Assembly (NCBI RefSeq): GCF_014203225.1 | Contig: NZ_JACHIO010000020.1 | Span: 1 to 64,000, forward strand | Source of the DNA: Granulicella mallensis | GTDB lineage: Bacteria > Acidobacteriota > Terriglobia > Terriglobales > Acidobacteriaceae | DNA length: 64,000 nucleotides | Reading direction: 5' to 3' | In this document: positions 9,399-19,500 of the stretch, in pieces | Numbering within the stretch: position 1 is the first letter of the stretch | Layout: each line of letters starts with the position of its first letter | The notes under the pieces: model-generated | What the model saw: only the letters and a program-made list of their open reading frames with translations | The model's database searches: none | What the model was told of the DNA's origin: nothing | Program-made: the position numbers and the translations under genes

Positions 9399-12300
9399 CT
9401 ACCAGAGGAATTTCGCTCCGAGTTGAGCCTGCCTGGGTTGATTGGTTTGCCCTGAAGTCTTGTTGATCGTTCCAAAGCCTGCATCCAGCGGACCATTGTC
9501 GTAACTTCCGGCAAAGATTGGGTGGTTTGGGACATTGAACGCCTCGAGGCGAAGCTGAAGATGAAGACGTCCATAGATCGCAAAGCTCTTTGCGAGATTT
9601 ATGTCCCAATCCCAGGTCCCAGGATTTCGAATGCCGGAGTAGATAACGTTTTGCTCCGCACCATATCGAGGATTCACGATGAAGTTGTAGCTTCCCCCGC
9701 AATTGCTTTGGATCGGTGTCAACACGTAGGAACCGTCATTCTGCTGCACGTATTGGGCTGCGCAAGGCTTCACACCACGTATGGAATTCGCAATCGTCGG
9801 GTCGGCCTGCCTGGGAACCCAGGCGTTAGAAACATATTGGGTGCTTCCATTCAGTTGCCACGGGAAGCCAGAACGATAGGTATAAAGCGATCCAAACTCC
9901 CAGCCGCCAATCACCTCATCGAGTACCCGGTTCATATTGCCCAGGAAATATTGACCACGACCAACCGGAAGCAGCCAGACGCCTGAGAGGGTAACGGCAT
10001 GGGTGGCATCTAATGAGTCGATATTCCTTGAGGGAATGCGATAGATCTGGTCAGCATAGCCGCCCGAATCCATGGTTTTTGACCAGGTATAGGTGGCATG
10101 CAAGGTCAGGCTTTTGTTCCACTGATGCATCGCTGTCGCCTGCATGGCGTTGTACCAGGAGCGGCCATTATTCAACTGGTACTCCTGAATATCAGTGAAC
10201 TCCGGGAAAGGACGGGTGAGTTGGATGGCCTGGATCGTAGAAGCCGTATAGTAGCCGGTCCCCTGGAATGCTGGAGCTTGATAGAAGGGATTCTTTACAT
10301 AGCTGCCAGCAGCACTGTCGCAACGGCTGGGATCTCCGCCCAACAAAATGTTGCAATTCGCATAGGCTGTTGCAGCGATGCGGTTGATATTGTCGTTGCT
10401 GTCGTTGTGATAGGTCCGAGTCCCGACATAGTTAATCTCCAGGGTGTCGTTCTTCAGGAAACGATGCTGCATACCAACAGAGAATGTCTGGAACTGAGGT
10501 GTCCTGTAATGCGGGTTGATGAAATAGGGCCCCTGTCCGAGAGCAGTGAGGTATCCCAGCGATGATCCTGTCGGCTGAATAACGGTCGGGTACGGATTCG
10601 ATACACTCTGCGGTATGGGGGTCTTTCCTCCGTCGTTCGACCCGACATACGAAGTTGTAGAGGAGAAACCATATTGATTCGGACCGGGGTTCGGGTTTCG
10701 GTACATCACCCCAAAACCACCGTGCAGCACGGTGCGATCATCCACCGCAAAGGCAAATCCAAACCTCGGCTGTATATCTGTCTTCGTGGCGGAATAGAAG
10801 GCGCGAGGATTTCCATTCACACCCACAAAGGTCATCCCACCCTTTACCGGCCCATTCGGCAAGGCACTCTGGTCGATCTGTGAGTTAACAGGGTTGACCA
10901 CCTCTGTATCGAAGCCGTAGTCCGCCCGGTTATGACGATCGACGGGTGGTTCGTTCAGGTCATACCGAATTCCAAGGTTCAACGTAAGCCGGGGCGTGAC
11001 TTTCCAGTCGTCCTGAACGAACGGTGCGTAGTAGTGCTGAGAGAAGAATATGTTTGGAGATATGTTGATACTGCCTGAGTTCGCGGTACCCAGCAGGAAC
11101 GAGGCGATCGAGTTACCACTGGCTGGATCGCCCGTGTTGTAATTTGCCTGTGTCCAGCTGCGATCGGTGCTAAGTGACATGCCACCCTGAACACCACGCG
11201 TACTGTCCTGGAGGATGCGCCAATCGATTCCAGCATGGATCGTGTGCTTCCCTTTGACCCACGTCACACTTGGCAACATGGCCAAAGAATTGCCAATCGT
11301 CAGTTGGCCGCCTGAGTTACCCAAAGTGGTGAACTCACTTGCCCCAATGGAGGGGAAGTGGTTCGCAAAGATTCCCAGCTCAGATACGAGCGACGGAGGG
11401 AGTCCGAGAGAAGTAATGTCGAAGTTGGCTGGGCCTGTTTCGGCAATATTGCCACGAACGATGACCGATGCTCTGAAATCAAACAGCAGGTTGGGAGTGA
11501 AGGTGTGCACCCAATCCGTGGCGAAGGTATTGCTGCGCTCGCCATGGGGATACTCGCCTTGAGCTGCGGCTCCAGGGATGCCGTTATAATTTTGCGTCTC
11601 AGAGCGTTCCCAATATCCATAACGCAGGGTCAGACGGTCCTTGCTGGAGATATTCTGGTCGATCTTAGCCAGAACGTTTCTGTAGACATCCACCAGAGGC
11701 TGCGGTGTCTGATAGTTACTAACCCAGGTATTCAGGCCTGCTGTCGACGGAAGATTTGGCGAGGGGTAAAACGAGAGAATCTTTTGCGCAACAGGATTGA
11801 TACGTGAGGCCGGGATGATATTCCCCGGAAATGGATCACGAACCAGAACACCTGAACCGTTATCGTGCAGCGTCAGCGGATCGTAGATGATCTCCGGCTT
11901 ATAAGACTTAGAGGCCACGTCATAATAGGTCAGCTTGCTGAAGTCGCCATTAAACCATTCCGGCTGAGGCACGGACACAATCAATGTACCGGGGTCGGTG
12001 TTCGTAAAGTTTTCGAACTGGAGCAGGAAAAAGGTCTTATCGCGACCGTTGTAGAGCTTTGGAAATACGACAGGGCCATCCAGTTCGGCGCCATACTGGT
12101 CTCGCCGCTGTGAAGTCTTGGGATTGCCGCTGAAATTGTTTGCCCAGCTGTTCGCATCGAGGAAGGTTCTGCGCGCGAACTCATACACACTTCCATGCAC
12201 CGTATTTGTTCCGTTCTTCAGCGTCATATCGATGACACCGCCAGAGGCACGGCCAAACTCGGCGCTGTAAGGGTTGGTAATGATCTTGAATTCTCCAACG

Positions 12301-13028
12301 GCTTCGGTAGGCGGAATGTAGCCAATCTGTCCGTTCGTGCCGTTGTAAGCATCGCCATGGGCGGCTTCGTTCGAGACTCCGTCCAGGAGAATCTGGCTGT
12401 TACCCGCGCCGCCGCCGTTGATAGACAGATCGGCCTGAATGTCATCGAAGGGGCGTTGATACTTCGGGTCGGCATACAAGCTTGTACCGGCACTGAGAGT
12501 GGCAAGCGTCATTGCGTTTCCGGCATTGAGAGGAAGCTCCGTGACGCGCGTATTCTCTACAACCTCGCCAACATCACCGCTGCCCGCCAGCAAGGCTTCG
12601 TCCGATTGAACAGTCACCGTTTCGCTGATCGAACCCACTTTCAACGTGAAGTTGATGACCGCGGTCTGCCCCACCTGCAGGGTGATTTGCGTGCGTGCCT
12701 CCTGGCTGAACCCCTGCGCTTCCGCGGTAAGGGCATACAAGCCCGGACGCAGATAAGGCACCGTGTAGTCTCCACTGCCGGTCGTTGCTGTCGAAACAGC
12801 TACCCCTGTGTCCTGGTTTGTTACAGTAACCTTTGCCTTCGATACCGCTGCGCCGGATGGATCCGTAACGCGGCCTGTAAACTCCTGGCCGAACACGGTG
12901 GAAGCGGACAGAAAAAGAACTGCCAGGCAGAGGAGACGAAGAATATTCCTGACCGAAGCATATTTTGTAGCAGCGCTGGCCACGCTAAACGTATTGATTG
13001 CAGCTTTAATCGAAATATTTTGAGACAT
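9399..13028 (-). CDS. TonB-dependent receptor, Oar-like, for the mannan locus
   Basis: About 1209 residues. A signal peptide ending near VFGQ is followed by a carboxypeptidase-regulatory-like domain (GRVTDPSGAAVSKAKVTVTN), a plug (LLDGVSNEAAH, then EFGRASGGVIDMTLKNGTN) and a large beta-barrel ending in the aromatic AQLGAKFLW. It should move oligosaccharides across the outer membrane using TonB energy. No SusD gene is adjacent, as is usual in Acidobacteriota. The start at 13028 is favoured over 13130 because AAAGGA lies a few bases before it and the extension has no signal-like character. It leads the receptor, GH27-like, GH2, GH36 set; the gap to the next gene is 81 bases. Confidence 0.92.
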   Translation of the reverse strand: MSQNISIKAAINTFSVASAATKYASVRNILRLLCLAVLFLSASTVFGQEFTGRVTDPSGAAVSKAKVTVTNQDTGVAVSTATTGSGDYTVPYLRPGLYALTAEAQGFSQEARTQITLQVGQTAVINFTLKVGSISETVTVQSDEALLAGSGDVGEVVENTRVTELPLNAGNAMTLATLSAGTSLYADPKYQRPFDDIQADLSINGGGAGNSQILLDGVSNEAAHGDAYNGTNGQIGYIPPTEAVGEFKIITNPYSAEFGRASGGVIDMTLKNGTNTVHGSVYEFARRTFLDANSWANNFSGNPKTSQRRDQYGAELDGPVVFPKLYNGRDKTFFLLQFENFTNTDPGTLIVSVPQPEWFNGDFSKLTYYDVASKSYKPEIIYDPLTLHDNGSGVLVRDPFPGNIIPASRINPVAQKILSFYPSPNLPSTAGLNTWVSNYQTPQPLVDVYRNVLAKIDQNISSKDRLTLRYGYWERSETQNYNGIPGAAAQGEYPHGERSNTFATDWVHTFTPNLLFDFRASVIVRGNIAETGPANFDITSLGLPPSLVSELGIFANHFPSIGASEFTTLGNSGGQLTIGNSLAMLPSVTWVKGKHTIHAGIDWRILQDSTRGVQGGMSLSTDRSWTQANYNTGDPASGNSIASFLLGTANSGSINISPNIFFSQHYYAPFVQDDWKVTPRLTLNLGIRYDLNEPPVDRHNRADYGFDTEVVNPVNSQIDQSALPNGPVKGGMTFVGVNGNPRAFYSATKTDIQPRFGFAFAVDDRTVLHGGFGVMYRNPNPGPNQYGFSSTTSYVGSNDGGKTPIPQSVSNPYPTVIQPTGSSLGYLTALGQGPYFINPHYRTPQFQTFSVGMQHRFLKNDTLEINYVGTRTYHNDSNDNINRIAATAYANCNILLGGDPSRCDSAAGSYVKNPFYQAPAFQGTGYYTASTIQAIQLTRPFPEFTDIQEYQLNNGRSWYNAMQATAMHQWNKSLTLHATYTWSKTMDSGGYADQIYRIPSRNIDSLDATHAVTLSGVWLLPVGRGQYFLGNMNRVLDEVIGGWEFGSLYTYRSGFPWQLNGSTQYVSNAWVPRQADPTIANSIRGVKPCAAQYVQQNDGSYVLTPIQSNCGGSYNFIVNPRYGAEQNVIYSGIRNPGTWDWDINLAKSFAIYGRLHLQLRLEAFNVPNHPIFAGSYDNGPLDAGFGTINKTSGQTNQPRQAQLGAKFLW

Positions 13029-13131
13029 AAAGGTCCTTTCGATCCAGGTAAGTACCCGGAAACTGATGCCCTCTGCTGGGGCACTGTCGTGAACTTTCAG
13101 CGCTTGCAGGATTCGCGACCAAGACGTCACG

Positions 13132-13142
13132 AATTTGAGCGC
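13132..13142. promoter_or_regulatory. Half-site copy of the LacI-type palindrome
   Basis: AATTTGAGCGC recurs exactly at 13356-13366, where it forms part of the perfect palindrome TTGAGCGCTCAA. The two copies are 224 bp apart and lie on either side of the receptor promoter region. They could be paired sites for the adjacent LacI protein. Binding is inferred. Confidence 0.35.
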
Positions 13143-13182
13143 AGCATTGAAGAGTTCTTACTTTGATTGTTTTTTGGCAGTC

Positions 13183-13202
13183 TTATGTATCCGGTTACAT
13201 AA
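13183..13202. promoter_or_regulatory. LacI-type operator candidate, receptor promoter
   Basis: TTATGTATCCGGTTACATAA is a 20-base palindrome with one mismatched pair and a central CCGG. A central CG in a symmetric AT-rich site is typical of LacI-family operators. It lies 155-174 bp upstream of the receptor start and about 360 bp before the divergent LacI gene. Confidence 0.6.
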
Positions 13203-13226
13203 ACCTTCGCCTTTCAAATTTCTATA

Positions 13227-13240
13227 TGATATCGATATCA
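13227..13240. promoter_or_regulatory. Second LacI-type operator candidate
   Basis: TGATATCGATATCA is a perfect 14-base palindrome with a central CG. It is 24 bp beyond the first palindrome in the same divergent intergenic region, so two repressor dimers could bind close together. Confidence 0.5.
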
Positions 13241-13358
13241 AGACGTCAACCTATATACATATTTTCCGGAATAACTGTCAAGAAGTTTTTTCTTTTTAAA
13301 ATTCGAGACTATCCAAACTACGTCATCAGACGCTCGCTTCAGGATTCAAGCGTGTAAT

Positions 13359-13370
13359 TTGAGCGCTCAA
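13359..13370. promoter_or_regulatory. Third LacI-type palindrome
   Basis: TTGAGCGCTCAA is a perfect 12-base palindrome with a central CG, nearer to the LacI gene. It may serve autoregulation. The rest of 13241-13563 is AT-rich and holds no gene that I can support. Confidence 0.45.
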
Positions 13371-13563
13371 TCATGCTGAGAAATCGGACTGCCACATTGC
13401 ACGATACAAGCCTCAGACTCTTTATCTATCAATCAGTTGCTCCTGGGAAGCTGTCGACCGTATAGCGGCGAAGAACTCCTCGCGATGGACACGATGAGCG
13501 GTTTTATCGCGTAAAATCAAAACGCGCTCGAACCATCAGAATCATCACCTGGAGGCAGGCTAT

Positions 13564-14580
13564 TTGAATCGTCCCGTGCGCATGAGTGATGTAGCCAAGC
13601 TGGCACGTGTCGGCACGATGACCGTATCTCGCGTCCTCAAGGGCAACGTCCCAGTCAGTGAAGAGACCAAGAGCCGAGTGCTGGACGCTGTTGCGAAGCT
13701 CAACTATCTGCCCAACGAGATCGCCCGCTCCCTGCGCGAGCAGCGTACCCATCAGATTGGCATTATTGTTCCGAATCTCCACGATCCGTTCTTCGCCGTC
13801 TGCGCGGATGCGATCAGCCTGGTGGTCAAACAGCATTCGTATTCGACTGTCATCACAACCTCCGACGAAGATCCTCAGACAGAGTTAATGGAAGCCAAGC
13901 GAATGCTGCGCCGCCATATTGAAGGCCTGATCATTATCCCCGCACGGGGGAAGACCCTTCTGAACGATCCCGAGTTCACACAAACGCCGATTGTGACCCT
14001 CGATCGCCCGGTTGCCGGCAGCCACTTTGATTCTGTCGTTGTGGAGAATAAGCGCGGGGCTCAACTAGGCGTGCAACATCTCATTGATCATCACCATCGT
14101 CGTATCGCCTGTATCGGCCTTACCCTCGAACTCTGGACGATGAGGCAACGGCTACAGGGATACTGCGCCGCGATGGAAGCAGCAGGGCTGAAGGAAGACT
14201 CCCATGTCGTAACCGAATCGCCGTGGGAAACCCTGCAAACGATACGCACACTGCGCAACCGCAAATCTCCACCCACAGCCATCTTCTGCAGCAACAACCT
14301 CACGACACGCAACACGCTGCATGCATTTTCCAGCCTGAAGGTCAGGGTTCCCGAGGAGATCGCTCTCATAGGTTTCGACGATTTCGAAATGGCGGATATC
14401 ATTCAACCTGCCGTCACCGTCGTACGGCAACCGAGCGATGCCATGGGGCGTATCGGCGCTGAACTCCTCTTTTCGAAGCTGACGTCAACAGAGCCACAAG
14501 GCAAACCGAAGCGAATCGTCCTGCCGGCCGAACTCGTCGTGCGGCGTTCGTGTGGAACACACGATTACCTGGTGCCTTAG
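13564..14580 (+). CDS. LacI-family transcriptional regulator
   Basis: 338 residues. An N-terminal helix-turn-helix (MSDVAKLARVGTMTVSRVL, residues about 7-25) and hinge precede a periplasmic-binding-protein-like sensor domain containing IVPNLHDPFFAVCADAI and ending with IALIGFDDFEMADIIQPAVTVVRQP. It should repress a sugar locus until a sugar effector binds. The start is TTG, with GGAGG eight bases upstream; the ATG at 13582 is the alternative but would cut into the HTH. It is divergent from the receptor-led mannan set, with three CG-centred palindromes between them, so that set is its probable target. Confidence 0.93.
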   Translation: MNRPVRMSDVAKLARVGTMTVSRVLKGNVPVSEETKSRVLDAVAKLNYLPNEIARSLREQRTHQIGIIVPNLHDPFFAVCADAISLVVKQHSYSTVITTSDEDPQTELMEAKRMLRRHIEGLIIIPARGKTLLNDPEFTQTPIVTLDRPVAGSHFDSVVVENKRGAQLGVQHLIDHHHRRIACIGLTLELWTMRQRLQGYCAAMEAAGLKEDSHVVTESPWETLQTIRTLRNRKSPPTAIFCSNNLTTRNTLHAFSSLKVRVPEEIALIGFDDFEMADIIQPAVTVVRQPSDAMGRIGAELLFSKLTSTEPQGKPKRIVLPAELVVRRSCGTHDYLVP

Positions 14581-14932
14581 AGCGGTTTCTCCATAGGCGT
14601 AGGGGGATTTTTCAAATCTGCCGAAGGCGGAAGTGAAGGCGTAGCCAGAGCGACTGAATTGCTTTTTTCGTTGCTGCCAAGACTGTGCAAGGCACGCCAG
14701 GGAATTCGTGGCTCGGGTGGGCGGTTTCGCTACGACCAAAGAAGGCATTTCAGTCGTTGCGGCTACGCCTTCACTCCGGCCTTCGGCAGAGAGGTATGGG
14801 CCTTCGGAGCGACTTTTACGGCATAGCTGAAGCTATGCCCTTCCGCTCCCTGCCTCAACAAACTGGTTGCACAGTTCGATTTCGTACCAGAAGCAATTTG
14901 ATGACACGCCCTATGGGGAAACTGCTCTAGAA
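14578..14932. repeat. Long palindromic repeat R1, copy A
   Basis: Inverted arms are at 14617-14664 (CTGCCGAAGGCGGAAGTGAA onward) and 14738-14790. The outer ends TAGAGCGGTTTC and GAAACTGCTCTA are inverted, and there is an inner hairpin GGCATAGC/GCTATGCC near 14819. Related copies are at 30297-30630 and 58103-58511. It overlaps the stop of the LacI gene and fills the gap to the next gene. No transposase is inside, so it is MITE- or REP-like. Confidence 0.8.
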
Positions 14933-14934
14933 GA

Positions 14935-15999
14935 TCAGCGTACGGCCTTGCTTAGTCTTCGAGCTGGCCCCGTGGATTGCCTGCGCACCAGTTCAACCGG
15001 GACCTGGAACTGTCTTCCCTCATGATGCCGCGCAGTCTGCAACTCTTTGAGAGCCGTATGGCAGCTCTTTGCCATATGTGCGCGGGAGACACTGATGGTG
15101 GTCAGCGTAGGACTTACCACCTCGTCGAGCTCAATTCCATCAAAGCCAATCACCGACACCTCTCCCGGAACGGAGACGGAAGCAGCCCTGGCGGCCCTGA
15201 GCGCGCCCAGGGCAGTCATGTCATTAATGGCGATCACGGCGGTTGGACGATCGCGAAGCTCCAGAAGCGCTCTCATCTCACGATCGCCGCCGTCCACACG
15301 ATAATTGCCTGTGCGAATGTATCCCGCACGTTCAGGGATCAGGTGTTTCCGGAGTGCCGACCTGAAAGCTTCAAGCCGGATACTGGAGATGAAAAGTCCC
15401 TCGGAGCCGGCGATGAACGCGATGCGTCTGTGTCCGAGCTCCTTCAGGCAGCCTACCGCCTGTATCATTCCCTCTTCGTGCATCAGGCTCACATCACTGA
15501 AATAAGGTCCAACGCGGCGGCTGTCGATGGCTACCGTCGGAACCTTGCGCAGGGTGAGCAACTGATAGGGCTCCAGTTCGTCGATGGACGGCATCACTAC
15601 CACCCCATCCACAAGCCGCATGAGCATCTGGCGAACGGAGCTTCTCGGGCCGCCCGTGCTTGTCTCCGCATTCGCCAGCAGAACCACCTGCTCGTTTGCC
15701 GAGGCGAGAGCTTCGAACTCACGCAGGAACTCGAAGAAGAAGGGATTGGAGAGATCGGGAATAATGACGCCTAATGCCCGGCTCTGACCATACTTCAAGG
15801 TTCGAGCGGAGATATTCGGGACAAAGTCCAGGGCCTCAACCGCGTTCTGAACCAGCAAAGCTGTCTCTTCCGCAACAGTCGAGGATCCATCGAGAGCGCG
15901 TGAGACGGTTGCAACGGATACACCTGCGCGGCGTGCAACGTCCCTCATCGTCGCCGGTTTTTTTCCGTGTGGCACTGCTCGTTTTTTCTTTGCCGTCAT
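14935..15999 (-). CDS. LacI-family transcriptional regulator
   Basis: 354 residues. A basic N-terminal tail (MTAKKKRA) leads into the HTH (TMRDVARRAGVSVATVSRAL, residues about 17-36). The effector domain follows, with VIIPDLSNPFFFEFLREFE and VIGFDGIELDEVVSPTLTTI. It is distinct from the 13564 LacI in sequence and has no strong ribosome binding site. It lies downstream of the CE15-GH106 pair on the same strand, separated by 503 bp, and may control that pair or itself. The sugar effector cannot be read from sequence. Confidence 0.92.
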   Translation of the reverse strand: MTAKKKRAVPHGKKPATMRDVARRAGVSVATVSRALDGSSTVAEETALLVQNAVEALDFVPNISARTLKYGQSRALGVIIPDLSNPFFFEFLREFEALASANEQVVLLANAETSTGGPRSSVRQMLMRLVDGVVVMPSIDELEPYQLLTLRKVPTVAIDSRRVGPYFSDVSLMHEEGMIQAVGCLKELGHRRIAFIAGSEGLFISSIRLEAFRSALRKHLIPERAGYIRTGNYRVDGGDREMRALLELRDRPTAVIAINDMTALGALRAARAASVSVPGEVSVIGFDGIELDEVVSPTLTTISVSRAHMAKSCHTALKELQTARHHEGRQFQVPVELVRRQSTGPARRLSKAVR

Positions 16000-16502
16000 T
16001 CGTGTGGGCCGATGCGTCTCTTCGCGGACTTCTTCTGTTTTATCCTAAGTCAGCGTTACGCCCATCATTAGATTGAGCTACAGGAGAGAGTTTGAGCAAA
16101 CGCCAAGCAATCTCTCGTGCTGCCATCTATAGATCGCCCTTTCAGGGCTCAACTCTTGTGGTGATTCCCTAACCCAGGGCTTCGCCCTTGACGCAGAGCG
16201 CGATGCAAATGTTTGTGGCGCGCTTTGCGTCCTCACCCTGGGCTGTGATGGAGCCGCCCCTGTGGGGCTGGGATTCGTGCCGCTTCTTACGCACCTTTTC
16301 TACCTCTAAAGTTCGCGCCTGGGCCTTCGTGGTGGAAAAGGTCCCAACCTTATGGGTGAGATAACGTCCCTCGGGGTCCTTCGACTGCGCGCCTCGCAAA
16401 AGCGCGAGGCGCTACGCTCAGGATGACGATTTTGTGGGGGTGTGAGTAAGAACATAGAGCTGCATGTATCTCAGGCACTGGCAAAAGCGATCATCACACT
16501 AT
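16000..16502. other. 503-bp intergenic stretch with degenerate palindromic repeat
   Basis: CCCAGGGCTTCGCCC (about 16174) pairs imperfectly with CACCCTGGGCTG (about 16242), and GCGCCTCG/CGAGGCGC forms a tight hairpin near 16391-16413 inside a TCCTTCGACT...CTCAGGATGACG context. These look like REP-type dispersed sequences. A 76-codon frame at 16169-16399 on the minus strand runs through the repeats and is probably not a gene. The promoter of the LacI gene should lie just above 16000. Confidence 0.5.
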
Positions 16503-19500
16503 TCAATCCACCGGGGTAACGCTGAGCAGCGTTACGTTACCGATGAGTCCGGATTCCGGCAGCCCGGGTACCGGCGCGCCAGGGCGTGATGGCGGCACAT
16601 CGGGCAGAATCTTCTGGCTTGCCGGAAGAGCGCGATCTCCGAGAATACGATTCGTCCATTCATTGGTGACGGCAATCTCCAGCTTATTGACGCCAGGACG
16701 AATGGCATCGGTGACATCGACCTCATAAGGCGGTGCCCAGGTGAGACCGGTGGACTTGCCGTTGAGTTTCACCGCGGCTATATCGTGGACATTCTCGAAG
16801 TGCAGCACGATATGTTTTCCTGCGACGGACTTGCGGTGAAGCCTCTCTGCAGCAACGGTAAACGTGGTGCTGTAAGTCGCCGTACCGGAGAAGAATTTCA
16901 CGCCGGGGTCCTGGCTCTCGGTCCAGGAACTAAGTTTGTTGAGTTGCACGCTGGATGGCGCACCGAAGTGCGCGGGGAAGGCAACAGTCCATGGCCCATG
17001 CAAAGAAATGAGCGTCTGGCTTACCGGCGAAGCGACAACTGAGGGAGTCTGTGCAGTGTCACGCACGACGATGAAGAGAGCCTCGCGAGCTTCGAGGTTG
17101 AGTGAGACGTTCGTGAAGTCTGTCTGTGCAACATAGACCGCCGGCTGAAGTCCCGGCTGCCTATTGCCGGAGCGATCTTCTACCGGTGCACCTGCGGTGT
17201 AGCTTGCATTGTTGAGCGAAGCATCCATCGGACGCCATAGCTGCACACTCTTACCCGCAACCCGCAGACGCGCTTCCATCGACTCGGGCCGATCGGACTG
17301 GTTCACGACAAAGTAGACATCCGCGTCCGCGAGATGGCGATGGATCCATGCAGGCGGATTCTCCGGCGAGCCGCTGGCGGCGAAGTCCGGCTCTACATGA
17401 AGGCGGGTAAGAATCTCATTGAGCGCAAGCCCTGAGTACACGATTCCCTTGCCCAGACTGTGCTGATTCTTTGTGACGCCATCCATATCCGCCCAGAGAT
17501 CGGAGGCCAGGGTGTGTACTTCTTCATCGGAGGCGGGATAGTTCACGAGGCTGGGAGAAGCCATCGGCCGAGGGCCCGAGATCGAAGCTCCAGCCGCAAC
17601 AAGCTCATGCAACTTGCGCAAGACCTCAGGCGTCATCTGCGTTGTCGGCGGCAACACCAGCAAGCGATATCTCGCTCCGCTATCGAGCCGCAGCCGTCCA
17701 TCGGCATCCACCGAGGTATGGTGCAGAAGGATGTCGGTGTTGATGTAATCGTAGTCGTAACCCGCGGGCGGAGCCGGTTCGAGCCCCGAGCCCCAGAATG
17801 GCATGGTCGAGGGTGCACCCTCCGGCAGCAGGTAAGCGAGGTCGGCAACGGGGCTTCCCTGCTGCAGCATGTACGAGACCCGCGCTACGTAGTCCATAAA
17901 CGGCTTCGCCTGCTCGGCCCAGGTGATGTTGCGGTTGAGATGAGTTCCCACCATGGTGTTGCCCGGCGGTGTATCGAGCGGCTGCTGTGCGGAGGTGTGA
18001 AAGACCAGGCGGTTGATACCTTGCGTAAACCAGTAGTCGGCGATCTTCTTCAATGTGAACGGCGACTCGTAGCCGCCGCCGGTGAAAGACTCCGCCGCAA
18101 CGATGGGCTTGCCGTAGACGTGTGCGGCAGAAGCAGCGCCACGCACGTCTACGTAGTACATCGACTCCGGATGCAGGGCATGCACCCAGAACTCAGCCAT
18201 CGGAATATCGACCTTGCTCTTGTTCAGCAGCGTGTCTTCGGGAAGCTCAAGCGCAACGCCTGAGGCCTCGGAGTAATCTTCCATGCCGCGCTTGTGCAGC
18301 TCATCGGTCATGGTGCCGTAGAACTCATCGGCGTACATGTCGGCCAGGGTGCGGCGGAAGTCCCAGAGAAAGCGGTCGCTCACATCGGCACTGCCCACGA
18401 CGTGCCCGGCGAGCGCCGGCAGATAGGGTCGAGGATCATAGCCGCGCCGCCGCGTGAACTGCGCGATCATCTCGTCGGTCCAGTTCTGCATGCCGGCTTC
18501 CCAGCTATCCATCGTCATATAGTGCGGCGTAGATCCGAGGAGCGAGCCCAGGTGCTGCTGCAGCGGGTCCACATAGCCGGAGAAGTATTGGCGCACATAG
18601 TCTGCGCTCAGCTTGTCCACTTCATAGCCGCTGCCGGCGGGCACGGACGGACGGTTCTTTGCGCCGGTCAGCGAGTACCCCATGCGCAGCACCGTCCAGT
18701 GACCTGCGGGCACCTCCCAATCGAGCGTGCCGTCGGGCTTCATGCGGGAGGTCAGGTCGATGACGTCCTTGCGGGCAATCACCGCAGAGTCAGGCGAGGC
18801 CGGTGTAGGAACAACATCGTAGACGTCCATCAAACTGCCGAAGGCGCCTTTGTCCTCCCAGCGATTGATGCGAGCATCGGAGAACAGGATCGCTTCCGTC
18901 ACCGTGTACGCGTTCGCAGCAACCACCGGGCCGCCATGAATCACCGCAGCCGGAGTAAGGCCCGCGCCGTCGAGTTCGATGCGAAAGAATCGCGCTGTTG
19001 TTGCCGGGAACGTGAAGGTGCGGATCGAGGCACCGTGATAGCCCTGCGGTCCAGGCATATCAAGGATGGCGTGGAAGGTCGTGCCGTCGTTGCTGGCAAG
19101 AATCTTTCCTACCGGAATGCGTCCATGCGCTCCGAAGGAGAGAGCACGCGCGGTATAGGGCTGCGCGAACTCGAACTGCAGCCACGCCGGCGAGCCATCC
19201 TTCGGCGCGGGTATCGTCACCGAAGTATTGAGACTGTCGTCCAGTAATGGCGCGGCGTCGATCGCGCCGCTGCTGGCAGTCACGCGGGGATGCAGCGCCT
19301 TGATCGGAGCTGCGTCCTGCGGCGTGCGGTAGGCAATCACTGCGGAGTCACGATAGAAGTGCGGACCATCGGGACGAGCACTCGCATCCCGCACCGGCCC
19401 CTCATTCGACGGAGGCTCAGGAAGTTGTCCTGAAAACTTTGCAGGTCCGTCGGCATGAGTCTCGCTCCATACGAGCTTCTTCATCGCCATGTTCTGCGTG

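Noticed and set aside
16169-16399. 76-codon minus-strand frame between GH106 and LacI
   Set aside because: It runs through repeat-like palindromic sequence, with no ribosome site or domain.
18294-19247. 317-codon plus-strand frame inside the GH106 gene
   Set aside because: It lies opposite recognisable GH106 sequence, is rich in Arg, His and Val as shadow frames are, and has no ribosome site or domain.
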